DNA of 64,000 nt, from positions 1 to 64,000 of the forward strand of contig ARYC01018370.1 in NCBI GenBank assembly GCA_000711775.1, written 5' to 3'. The translations under genes were made by a program, and so were the position numbers. Every line of letters begins with the position of its first letter. The first letter of the stretch is position 1. The stretch comes from Oxytricha trifallax (Eukaryota > Ciliophora > Spirotrichea > Sporadotrichida > Oxytrichidae). This document shows, in pieces, positions 48,480 to 59,573 of this stretch. Below the pieces are notes generated by a model. That model saw nothing but the letters and a program-made list of their open reading frames with translations, had not been told where the DNA came from and ran no database searches.

Positions 48480-50018
48480 ATGGGTATACTGAGCAAAATA
48501 CAAAGAGATGTCATACAAGGAGATGTTGAATACAATTAGACACATCACCTAGCACAATACACAATTGACATCATCAAAACAAACAAATATTAATGGGGGC
48601 TACACATACTTGAAATACTAAAATTTATATCGAGAAAACTAGTAAGAAAAGGCTTCTCTACACTCAATCAGTTCCAAATACAACTAACAAAGCTACAATA
48701 CGTCACAGAGAACAAAGATGACCAAGTCCAACTTTGGACTCAACAACTTTTCTAAATGCTAAGACTGATATCAATAAACAACAAATTCATTAGACCGCAA
48801 ACAAAAACAGACGAGTCTTAAATACACAACTCGGCCCCCCCACCTGAACTTGAAAAAGAACTCACAGTACCTCCCCCAATTTCTGATCGATATATCATCA
48901 GAGATATTTAACACAAAAAAGAGCTCGAAGACTTTGAGAAAAAGTTTAGAGAATACGAAAACAACCTTAACGACTCCAACAGAAACAGTAGACTTATAAC
49001 AAAAAAAGTACTCTACTCTGAAAATTAAGAAGATTGGAGCTCAGTCGAAGAAGCCCAAGAATACGACGCCTACGACAAAGACCAGTCATCAGAAGACGAC
49101 TCCAGCCATCATACCTACTACATAGATAGCTAATCCGAATGCTCGGAAAGACTAAGGAATCACTACCGAAAACTTTGCGAAGATGCAAACGTCAAATACG
49201 TCATCGGTAACAGGGGGTACTAAATAGGAAATTAACAATTAAAAGTTGAACCTTAAAAATTACTATTAAATAGTAACAATTAATTATAAAGTTATAATTA
49301 ATAAGTTAACAACCTTAAAGATATGCAGACTATCGCTAAGGCACAACTCATCAATAGATTTGACAAAAGAGAATCCTGCATTTCAATATGGCTCAGCAGC
49401 ATAAACTCAGACATCTACAATCATGTAAAACAGTTCTCCAACGTCATAAATGCAATGATAAAGAACCTGACAAGAGCAACTCTACTAGGTTGGATCAACA
49501 AAAGCGACGACCAACTAAAAACAGACATCCAAAAAGACATAGGCGCCATGGATGACATACAACTCCCCCTAGTCAATTTCTTCAGACTATTGATAACAAT
49601 ACTACTAAAAAACACAAGAGCCAACGAACTCAGCTGCGTTTCAGTCACAGCTGATTACCATGAACACCTAAACAAAGTTGAAATCTACGTAAAATGCCTC
49701 CAAAAACACGCCTTCTTCATGAAAAGCGATTTCATTCAACTCATCACCACAAGATGTAAAGAATTAGTAGATTTCATTATAATTTTAATTTTAATCACAA
49801 ACTTAAATTTAATAAAACTAATATAGTTAATTAATTTCTTAATACTTAATCAAATATTATTTCTTGTTAAATCTTCATTCTTTATCATTGTGATCATTAC
49901 AAGACTTGCTTCTTATTTTAAAATTTACTTAAATTATCATCATAACCTTAACTCTGAACTTCTTATGTGTAAACATTTCGACATTTTATTTCATTAGTAT
50001 ATTTGTGATTTTTTGTGA
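48480..50018 (+). CDS. clean ORF of about 430 codons, then read into palindrome F; unrecognised
   Basis: ATG at 48,480 (MGILSKIQRDVIQGDVEYN) opens a frame with no TGA for 429 codons to the border of element F at 49,767, and by read-through to TGA at 50,018. About fourteen TAA/TAG codons fall inside it, so it is invisible under the standard code. Codons often end in C (AAC, GAC, TAC, ATC) and G+C is well above the flanks. Features in order are a helical N-terminal region (LEILKFISRKLVRKGF), a Pro patch (SAPPPELEKELTVPPP), a charged coiled-coil-like stretch (KKELEDFEKKFREYENN), an acidic Ser-rich patch (KDQSSEDDSSHH), and a second helical part (LGWINKSDDQLKTDIQKD). No known domain is seen. The codon bias and setting suggest a mobile-element gene, possibly of a Tlr/Polinton-type fossil. 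Confidence 0.72.
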
Positions 50019-50540
50019 TTATTTTAGAAACCTAAGCTTTTTCTGTGAATAATCACAAATTTTAGATTATGGAATTCCAAAAATCACAATGAGATTTCTA
50101 TATGTGAAATTTGAAATATAAAATTGAGAATTAAGATTTTCAATATAATTATGATGTGAAATATAAAGTTTTTCAAACTTCACATATAGAAATCTCATTG
50201 TGATTTTTGGAATTCCATAATCTAAAATTTGTGATTATTCACAGAAAAAGCTTAGGTTTCAAAAATAATCACAAAAAATCACAAATATACTAATGAAATT
50301 AAATGTCGAAATGTTTACAATTTTTGTCGAAATGTTTACACATAAGAAGTTCAGAGTTAAGGTTATGATGATAATTTAAGTAAATTTTAAAATAAGAAGC
50401 AAGTCTTGTAATGATCACAATGATAAAGAATGAAGATTTAACAAGAAATGATATTTGATTAAGTATTAAGAAATTAATTATCTATATTAGTTTTATTAAA
50501 TTTAAGTTGTGATTAAAATTAAAATTATAATGAAATCTAC
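49767..50540. mobile_element. palindromic TA-flanked element, family F (774 bp), inside the 48,480 ORF
   Basis: Arms begin GTAGATTTCATTATAATTTT and end with the mirror, flanked by TA at 49,765-49,766 and 50,541-50,542. The arms match almost base for base over about 300 bp, apart from a short TTTGTCGAAATGTTTACA duplication in the right arm, so the insertion is probably recent. Coding-like DNA abuts both borders. The centre is a short AT-rich loop. There is no transposase. Confidence 0.93.
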
Positions 50541-50542
50541 TA

Positions 50543-50908
50543 AATACATCGCTACCAAGGAGCTCAAATTTTAAATTAATGTCAAACACTTTGACACCTT
50601 TTTTAAATTCAAAGACAACGGAGACACTGTCCAAATCATACTCTCAGGACCAAGAAAAGGAGGAAAAAGAAGAGGCAACAAGATAAGAAACAAAGGAAGA
50701 GGAAAACCAAGAGGAGGAAAAAGAAGAAACAACAGAAGAAGATGAAGACTCAGTATAGAGGAGTGAATCTCCAAACTAACTAATAGGGCTTGTCCTTTAT
50801 TTGCACTAAAAAGCAAACTAGATCGGGGGTCACCAGAGACCTCAATGTGATCTTATTATTATTATTATTATTATTATTATGTTTATTGATTTTAATTAAA
50901 GCCTATGA
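50543..50908 (+). other. coding-like 3' flank of element F, Glu/Lys-rich, then (ATT)n
   Basis: Immediately right of F the composition again matches the ORF at 48,480, with long runs of GAA/GAG/AAA codons. More than one plus-strand frame is open: one is rich in Glu, another in Arg/Gly/Lys. An (ATT)9 microsatellite lies at 50,853-50,880. It is most simply the 3' part of the interrupted gene. I do not reconstruct the joined product. Confidence 0.5.
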
Positions 50909-51368
50909 GTAAAATTCAAAAGATATGAAATCCAAAATTTTTGATTTATTTATACAAAATTTTAATATTTAATTCACTAAAATACGGAAATATTTTGAGA
51001 GTAAATTAAAAATTAATGAGGGTATTAGCACCTACCACTTTCAAATTTACTTTCTAGATTACTCTTGGAAATATCATCAGCCACTAACAAACTACATAGA
51101 GAAGTATTCTTTAAGCAAAGATATTTTCTTTCTAATATTCCGTTAAAAATCCAAAAATCCGTTTTAATAAAAAAATCAGGAAAGCTAAGACTCTGCTAAT
51201 CGGGAAAAAAATGGAAAAAAAAGCGTCTAAAAGGAGAGTTTTGCCTTTGTATTTTTATTTGCATTAAGTTACTGCCTTCTCTTTTAGATTAGAGTTAAGT
51301 AGAAACTTGAGATTTAGGGACTAACAATATTTCATTGAGTAGTTGTTTCTTATTTAGCTTGCATTTTA

Positions 51369-51965
51369 TCATAAGTTCATTGAAATGCCGAAAAATTTAT
51401 TTAGAAATGTGATCATCATGTGCACCACCTTTAGGTGAATTTTATTGCGAACAGAATAACAATCAGCACAATATTATACAACTTATTTAGATTTTTGTTA
51501 GATAATCCTGGCATCTGATTTCTTGGAGTTTTATTAAGGCCTTTTCTATAGAGCACAAAAAGCAACTAATTTCTTTTCATCGACATAATTTTATAGTTGC
51601 TACCATCTTGAAAATATCAAGTTGAGACTCAGCTTCGAAACAGTAATTAATTTAAATGCAATTTAACTCACTTGGGCAGACGGTTTAATTTTAATAAATT
51701 GACTAATCATTTGAGAATTATTGATGTTTATGATCTTGAAATGTATCTTGATGCTGAAATTAGAAGCTATAAATTCATTTTCTGCAATTGAAAAAATAAT
51801 CTCTTCCTTGATAAAGAATGTAATGATTTATCTGAAATGGGGTTTGCTAGAAGTCTGCTGAGTTATTTCTATTTCCATTTCAATATAGTTGATCATTGAT
51901 TCTAGCACTCTTTACTTATTAAACTAATTTTTTTTGAACACAATTTTTTAATTAATTTCGTCCAT
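51369..51965 (-). CDS. 198-aa ORF of uncertain strand
   Basis: On the minus strand ATG at 51,965 opens 198 codons to TGA at 51,371-51,369 (MDEINQKIVFKKNQF; KSDARIIQQKSKQVVQYCAD). The plus strand of the same DNA also looks coding, with more typical T-ending codons (LRIIDVYDLEMYLDAEIRS, DLSEMGFARSLLSYFYF), but has several TGAs. One strand is a shadow of the other. If the plus strand is real the gene is decayed; if the minus strand is real it is an intact small ORF. No domain is recognised either way. Confidence 0.25.
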
Positions 51966-53007
51966 TCTTGTAAGGTCAAATTATATGGATATCTATTATA
52001 ATTTTACACATATAGTTTTATCTAAGGAAAAAACTATTATTTTTATGCTGGAAGCTTAATTCTAAGAATATATAGCTAGTTAATTACAAATATTGATAAC
52101 AAGTCCAAAACTTAATATGACATTGAAAAATAATTCATGATTTAAGAACTAAAATATATTATAATGTGAGAAATATCTTATTTTATTTCAACCATATTTA
52201 ATACATTGAATTATTAAAATATTAAGAAAAATGTTTTAGATTAAGAATGTAAAAGAAACTAAAAATATTCACTCATGAAGAGAAGGAAAAAATAATCACA
52301 TTAACAATTATCAAAATAATCTCAAAAATGAATTTTATAAAATTCTTACTTTCATTTATATTACTTAAACTTAATCTAATAATCATAAACAAGGATATAT
52401 TTAGTGCTTATTTAATCTTTAAAATAATAAAGTAAAACAAAAATTTAAAAATATATTTTAGTTTTCGTGCAATATTTGAAAAAATTACATCCATTTTGAT
52501 TGATAATTAATAGTTTGAAAATTATAATTTTTATGTTATGTAATGTTTAATATATAAAGTGTAGATGAGTTAAATAATTTTAATAAAAGAGAAAGTTAAC
52601 TTAAAAATATTTCTGTTTTTTAAATATTTCTAATTTTGAATTATGGATTATTCAAATTTATATAGTTAAAATAATTAAAATAATGAATTTTTTATATAAA
52701 CTAATTTCAACCTGAATTTCATTATTTCTATTATTAATTATACATTTGCAATAGAAATGTAATAAGATAAAAAATTAAAGTTAATAGATTTTGATATAAT
52801 TAAAATGAGATTAATGATAGTAATAACAAGAGGCGCTAATGATTTTAAAATCATTAAAAAATGTGCAAAAGTAAGAAAAATTTGCTACTTTGCCCTGCTT
52901 TATTGACTCTTTATTTTTTAAACAACTTTTATCAATTAATTATAAACAAAACTTCTCTATTATTAACTAAATTGAATTATTAATATAAACCTCTATAATT
53001 TGATTAT
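51966..53007. other. AT-rich spacer
   Basis: A/T runs only. A GAGGCGCTAATG patch near 52,830 is isolated. No gene is called. Confidence 0.45.
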
Positions 53008-53697
53008 TCAACAAAAAAAATTGATAAATAAAATTTATTTATATAGTAGTAGTTAAAATTTATAAATTACAATAATGACAAATCCACGATAAAAAGAATT
53101 TTTTTACATACGAAATAAAAATATTTAGTAATTTAATCCTATGTATTTCTTTTGCTTCTTTATCTTTCCTAGAGTTTCTTACGTTTCTTCCTTCTTTACT
53201 TATGATTGTTTTTTCGCGGTGATTTGATATCTTTTTTCAATAAATTCGCCGCTTGATTATAATGCATTGACTCTAGTAATGAAGGAGAATTCTTATGTTT
53301 CAATTTTCCCCCTTAAAATAATTGTGGTTTTATAAAACATTTTAGGGAGTATGCATGCTTTAGCAATCTAGAAGAAGATATGCAATATGTTCTTATGAGC
53401 TTCAATAGTTTTATGGATAGGTATATACTAAATAAAAGAATGGAACCAATGCTTTTCATTTTGATTCAAGAAATTTAATTCTTCATAGAGAGCTGCATCT
53501 CTAATACCGAAATTTCTTTTATGCTAGCTATCGTTTTATAGAGTTTTTCTATATTAACTGCTGTTAATGTCCCTAAAACAAATATGTTGACTGCTAATTA
53601 TATCACTGCAGCTTAGATTATTTATTTGTCGATTCTTCCCTCTTCCTAGGAAATGTTATTCCATTTACATCTTGCTATAATTACTATTGCCAGCCCT
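53008..53697 (-). CDS. 229-codon frame of uncertain strand
   Basis: The minus strand is open from 53,697 to TGA at 53,010-53,008 (GIRDAALYEELNFLNQNEK, VKKEETQETLGKIKKQKK). The plus strand over the same bases (53,257 to about 53,750) is also open and has more typical Tetrahymena codons (LEEDMQYVLMSFNSFMDR, QSFSILTAVNVPKTNML), with a second hydrophobic plus-strand block just after it (FLFSFIILIGIVIIILYYDD, 53,800-53,890). I lean to the plus strand as the original coding strand, but cannot settle it by eye. Confidence 0.25.
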
Positions 53698-53999
53698 TCA
53701 TTATTTTATTAGTTACTAGTTCTAATTAAATGAATTAATTATATCTGATTTATCATTCTTAAAATAATTATATTCCTTCACTAGAATAGGTTTGAGCATG
53801 ATTAGTCGGAATAGATTTCTCTTCTCTTTCATCATTCTAATTGGAATTGTTATCATAATCTTATATTACGATGATGAAAATGAATTCGCTTAAGGAAAGT
53901 GATATTAGAAATCAAGAATTTAAGATTTCTAGACTTAATATAATATTATACATTAGTTTAAAATTTAGTATTATATATAAAAATTTTCAAAAAGGCTAC

Positions 54000-54390
54000 T
54001 CGCAATTTTAGAATCGGAGGAGACATTCAACAAAGAGAACAGACTGATGACTTGGCACTTCGGCGCCTCTGCAGAGGAAGAAGCATGATCCTGGGGTCCG
54101 TGTCCCTCGCCGAAAGCACTAAACTCAAGTTACTGCTGTCATTTGAATGTGATGCTTGTTGATGATTTATTCGCAATATTTGGGAGTGGTTTTACTTGGC
54201 ACTTCAGAACCTGTGTTTGTGAGCTGCACACCAACACTGAGCGAACTCTTGAGGCCTAACCTTCGCTTTGACTCTACCTCCACTTTGGTTCTGCTCAAGG
54301 ACATCTTCCGTATATCTGATTGCTTCTGGATCTTCGTACCTTTCACGACTTTGTACTTAAGTTATAACTAATGTATAATTTAATATTATT
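54000..54390. other. GC-rich island with hairpin and direct repeat
   Basis: This is the most GC-rich stretch of the window. A stem can form between ACTTGGCACTTCGGCG (about 54,050) and CGCCGAAAGCAC...CAAGT (about 54,110-54,131), enclosing the small perfect hairpin CCTCTGCAGAGG. ACTTGGCACTTC recurs at about 54,196. On the minus strand a frame from about 54,385 reads RKMSLSRTKVEVESKRR and SLSVGVQLTNTGSEVPSK to a TGA at about 54,133 and continues in the same frame. The plus strand is also open. It could be a conserved RNA, an exon, or a captured piece of foreign DNA. Confidence 0.45.
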
Positions 54391-54589
54391 TTATATTATA
54401 TTCTTTTCGTTTTTTAAGGGTTGACTGTCTTAGTCTCTTCCCGAATTGCTTATTTTTCTTTCACTTTATACTATTCTAAAAACACTGAGAAAATTCATAT
54501 TGAGTATAATAAGTACTTTTCCATTTGCATTTTTTGGAATAAATATAATAGCAGCTGAGTTTAGACTGTCCATCTCTACTTTTATTCAT

Positions 54590-55060
54590 TAAAAATTTTA
54601 TATTAGATATGATATTTGTTTGTCTATTCTTTGGTTTCAAAACCAGTTAAACTTTTAAGAGTCGTCTTCAGTACTTCTTCAAACTTTACTCTATTGTGAT
54701 TACGTTGCATTTCAAGAAATCTGCTTGAAATTAGTCTAACTCTAGAAAGAAATAGAACATTATTCTTTATTAGCTTAGTAACTTGGTTTTATCCACAAAT
54801 TTTGGTTCAGGAAGCTAATTATGGCACCCTAGGAATCTTTTTAGATTTAGCGCTAATTCTATATGGATTTTTATCATCCTGATTTTATGTCTTTGTGGAT
54901 CTGGGAAGTAGACTGCTTTGTACTGGAAGAAGTATAATTTTCATTCGGCATGGAAGTCAATGATTATATTTTCCTCCTCTTTTTGTTAATGCTGTTGCGC
55001 GATGAGTTTATTATTTATTTTCATCAATTGTATTAACTGGTAAAGTAATTATAGTTGCTA
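54590..55060 (-). repeat. dispersed coding-like repeat, copy 2
   Basis: Partner of 28,900-29,300, in the same orientation. On the minus strand it shows IKSG.QKSIQNQ and ISFLNQNLWIKPSYQANKEQ in the frame that matches copy 1. Another frame (KIRMIKIHIELALNLKRFLG) is also open. The match at nucleotide level is patchy but in constant order. Confidence 0.4.
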
Positions 55061-55623
55061 TAGCCATAGATGTGTGCGGGATCTAAGTTCTCATTTTAAT
55101 ACTATTTTTTAAAAATATTACTCAAATTAATTGAGTTAGTTGAATTCGAGATGTTATTTTTTACTATTTTTAGTAATGAAAACAAATATATCTTGTGTGT
55201 AAATATGCCAATCATATTACTTCTGTTATATTATAACAATATTAGATTTAAATATTAATTTTTAATCATAATTTGATTTATATTACTCTAAATATGGAGC
55301 ATGTCAACACTAAAAATATGAATTATAGACATCAATTTTCCAATTCATTTAACAACAACAACCACAAATACAACTACCACAATAACTACTACAACTAAAA
55401 ACATAAGCCCCAATTTTTTAAAATAAAAAATCAGAAAAAACTAACTTGCCACTATTTTGGCAAAAAATCAAATTTCTAAATCAAATCTGCGTCAGTAATA
55501 GTATTAATGTTATATTTTAGTCGTTTATATAATTTTTCTATAATAGACATCTGTATTTATAATTTTATATTCTTCAAAATAATATTCTTAATAAATAATA
55601 TTGATCTTTAAATAGCAGTACTT

Positions 55624-57800
55624 ATGTCTTAAAAACGCAAATAAAGTAGATTTACAAAAGACAACAGATATATCAAATAACACTAAATCGAGATGAAGGG
55701 TAAGTTCTTTTGTAGATATACCATTTTCAATTATATTGAATAAGTTAAGCATCATTTAAATTCCATGATTTTATTGATTTATTAAAGTTTTTTTTGCAAA
55801 AATCTTAATTATATGATCTAAGAATTTTTAGTCTGGTCTATAACTAACCAAACATTTACATAGTTTTCATTAACATAATTAATCATTGAAAACTAATTCA
55901 AATTGAAGATAAAAAAGAAAAGTATGATTACTTCTTACACTTGGAAAGACTGCTCACTGATTAATGTACATATTTTAAATATAAATTTGCAATTATATTA
56001 AGAAAAGTCCTTAAATTATATGGGAAAAAATACTCCAATTTAACGGAGAGGTAGTCACTTAAAAAATAGCTCCTAATCACTTTAATACCCATGTTAGGCC
56101 TGCTTATTAAATATTATTATTGATTAAGTAAGAGACTTAAAGAAATAAAAGAATGTTCCTGACTAAGGTTTGATATTTACAAACCAATACCTGTATAAAG
56201 CAGAATTGAAATTTAAGTTTAGAAGTATTAGCAATGATTTTGAAGATAGCATTTGAGATCAAATCAGATTACATTGAATGCGAACTTTTTGCGAAGATAG
56301 CTATTCTTTACAAAATTTAATTTTAAGGGAAGTCAAGCATCCATTTAATACTCCAATAATATTTAAGGTGTACTTACTACAAATAAATTCAAATTTAATG
56401 AGTCTTTTTTCGTGGAGAAAAGCTAACATAACCACCTTTATAAGTAGTAACAACACCAATACATCCGATATTCTATTTTCTTGGTAAATTAAATTTCGAG
56501 ATTCGATAACTACTGAAAGTAAAAAACATAGCCATTTGTATGCGTGTTATACAGAGAACTAAATTAAAAGTATGAATTAAAAAATGCATATTGATATATA
56601 TATATTGAATAACTAAAAATAGCTGTTCAAAATTATTAGATTATCATAAAATATGGTCTTAAATAGTTCAAATAACATAATACTTAACAAATAGCATTGA
56701 AAACAACATAAAGTAATTTCCCAATGACAGATTACCTGTAAATTAGGTGGGTTTTCAAATTATTAATAGATTTTGGATCGTAAAATATTATTGTAATGCT
56801 GTTATTCCTCGTGGATGGTGATTGTTAAATATATTTGATTAATATTTATAATTGAATTTAATGAGTTATTGATATCATTATTATAAAGTGAAATGAGGAG
56901 CTAATATGAAAATCTAACATAAAATTATTTCTTTAAACCTGATTATTGTTATCATTCAAGTTAATCACATCATATTGATTTTACTATTATTATATATTAT
57001 TATCATCTTTTATTATCATAATCATACTCATCATCTTCGTCTTCTAATTCATCGTTATCTGCATATTAATAATTATAAGCATATATAAGCCTTCTTCATC
57101 ATTTAATTTAATTAAAATAAAATAAAAACTAAAGGGAATTGGCATGAAAAAATAAATTATATTCTATTTATTACTTACAAATTCAATTCCAGTTTAAATT
57201 TTTTGAAATATAGGGAGGCTCTTCTATTATTAAATTGAACTGTTTTATTGATTTAGATGCATACTTTATCATAAACAACAATAATTCTATTTATGAAAAG
57301 CAACTCAATCTCTTATTTTTTATGGCCCTTCAGAGTCAATCACAAAGTTTCATTCTAAATACATTTCATTATTAATTTAGGCTATCAAAAATAAAAAATA
57401 GAAACAAGGAAAATATTCGAGAACCTTCCTTCTTCTTTAATAATGCTATTTTAGGTTACAAGATTGCATATTTTAACTAAAACTATGTACTTACTCTCTT
57501 AATTAGTTAGTGTGGGAGATTAAGTTAATCTTAGTTGAAGCTTTGGCTTAAGTTACAAATGGTTGATAAGGAAAAAGGATTAGGCTTACTATTCAAATAT
57601 AAGTCATGGCGATCAGATTCATTATTGCTTTAAAATTATAGGCAAATATGCGAATCAAAAATTGTAATAAAGGTTCTACCAAAGCAATAATACTTAAACT
57701 TTGCAATATAGTTTTAAACCTAATAATCAAGATGTTTTTAATAATTAAATAGATGAAATTGAAGAAATAGAGACAATATTAATATAATTTGGTATGGTTA
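55624..57800 (+). CDS. candidate plus-strand gene or relic with an N-terminal exon
   Basis: A short first exon starts at ATG 55,624 (MSQKRKQSRFTKDNRYIKQH) and reaches a strong donor GTAAGT at 55,700. Later plus-strand blocks read SMITSYTWKDCSLINVHIL, PIQRRGSHLKNSSQSLQYP and DLKKQKNVPDQGLIFTNQY (55,930-56,250), then FKGSQASIQYSNNIQGVLTT and FNESFFVEKSQHNHLYKQQ to about 56,490. Further blocks are LPVNQVGFQIINRFWIVKYY near 56,760 and MVDKEKGLGLLFKYKSWRSD near 57,560. Joins between blocks are not resolved and some fall in different frames. I recognise no family. The stretch after 57,800 is AT-rich. Confidence 0.32.
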
Positions 57801-58815
57801 ATGTAAAACCTCTTTGCTTTAATTATATCAGGTAAATTAAGCTAAATCCACCTATTGTCATTTTTTGAATTTACTATACACAGTGAATCACAAATTGAAT
57901 TCTTCGCCTCATTTAAATCACAAAACTATTTGGCTTCTTCAACTCTAAATTTAAGACATATATAAGTTATAAATACTTAGTCCTGTTGCAGTATATTAGT
58001 TTTCAAAGTAAATACTTAAATACCTTTTATTAGAGTTCATTTCTCCATATGATTTATAGTTGGGATTAATTACCAAGATAATTATGATTTATAATACGAA
58101 ACTAATTAATTGCAGATTACATTTTGTGGTATGTATCCTTATTTCTAATGTTAATTTTTAGCATAGAAATAATCTAATAAATTCCTTTTAAAATCTTAGA
58201 TTTACTCATTCTTTTAGATTTATAAAATTTTCATAAATTTAGCACGCTTTATTTTATACTTATGAGTCCTTTGTTATTTGTAATTTGTTAAAATACAAAA
58301 TTACTGGCATAAAATGACTATTTCTCAATCTTCTTCATCCACTTTTCTGTATCAGCAATATACTTATTTTCATCTAGGCAGTTCACTCATTAACTCAGTC
58401 ATTCAACTTTCTTTTATAATCAATGCCATTTCAATTATTAATGTTTACTCAATTGAATTAATTAGTCACTATTAATTGTTTGTTTATATAAAGTATTAAT
58501 TTAAGTAATTATGAAAACAAAAAACAAAAATATATATGTAAAATTAAATTGATTTTCACTCAAGGAAATTATATTAAATTATAATTATATTGAGTTTCCA
58601 AATGAGAATATCTTTAAATCTGAACGCCATTAGTTTTATATGTGAAATATTTGATGTTTTAAGAATATATTTAAACTATAAATTTTCACAAATTATTATT
58701 GTAAAAATACATTTAAATTTATTATAATAATTAATTTTCCAAATTCAAATGTTCTTATTCAATAATAAAGATCAATTCAACTTAATTATAGTCATTTTAA
58801 CTTTGTTTGAAAGTA
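57801..58815. other. AT-rich spacer
   Basis: No gene is supported. The sequence just upstream of 58,816 is a typical A/T-only ciliate intergenic stretch. Confidence 0.45.
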
Positions 58816-59040
58816 ATGATCCCTTCTAATGAAGCTGGATTATTGTACTATGCTGTGCAAGCAAGTATGAGAGATACTCCAGGACAGTACAGAGTGAATG
58901 AACCCGATTATTGTAACCACCGTGATGGTCTTCTTACTACTACAATCGCTATTTATAAGAGCCAGATCTTGAGTGTTAGAGGTATGATCATCAACCAGAT
59001 CAATGTCATGATAATCATCTTGCAACCCTCCTTTTAATGA
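58816..59040 (+). CDS. GC-richer 74-aa ORF, unrecognised
   Basis: ATG at 58,816 opens MIPSNEAGLLYYAVQASMRD, continues DTPGQYRVNEPDYCNHRDG and TTIAIYKSQILSVRG, and ends Gln(TAA)-TGA at 59,040. It has many Gly, Pro, Asp and Arg codons, and G+C near 40% against about 20% around it. The last 40 codons are hydrophobic (MIINQINVMIIILQ), possibly a membrane anchor. Just after the stop an ACCCTC/GAGGGT hairpin (58,023-relative spacing about 24 nt) spans about 59,025-59,060. It may be one exon of a longer gene. No family is recognised. Confidence 0.4.
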
Positions 59041-59573
59041 TATAATCATATAGAGGGTGTGATCACTTGATCATGATTTGCTTATTGCACCTGAAGGTTT
59101 GTCAAGCATGTCAAGTATCCTTATTCTTGCTAGCAATGTTAAATGATTCTATTTCTTAACTTTATTATTTTAATTTAATATACTTAAAACTAAAATGTTA
59201 AAAGTAATTGTATAAGATTGAATATTAAAATTTACAAAATATCATAGTTTTTATGCAATTAATATACTAATTTGAATGAAAGGAAATGATAAAGGAAGAG
59301 GCTTATTTGGATATTGTTTTTACATACTCCTTGCCTGAGAAAGCAGAATAACTGTATACTCAGGAAGATGAAATTTATTATTTATATATTAGAATAAGTA
59401 AATCCATCATATTCTCTTAGTATAAATAATTTCATCATGCTTTTTAAAATTTTATAACTATCTTCTATTTTTCAGATTAATAGAATTAATTTTTGAAATT
59501 CAAAATTATAGATAAATGTTATTAAATATAACCAAATAATTTCAAATGACGCTTAATAAGAAAATAAATTTGA

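Noticed and set aside
57010-57080. Acidic minus-strand peptide (DELEDEDDEYDYD) as another family H copy
   Set aside because: Only the acidic run is similar; no H core, ends, intron or TTA flanks. GAT/GAA-rich runs recur easily.
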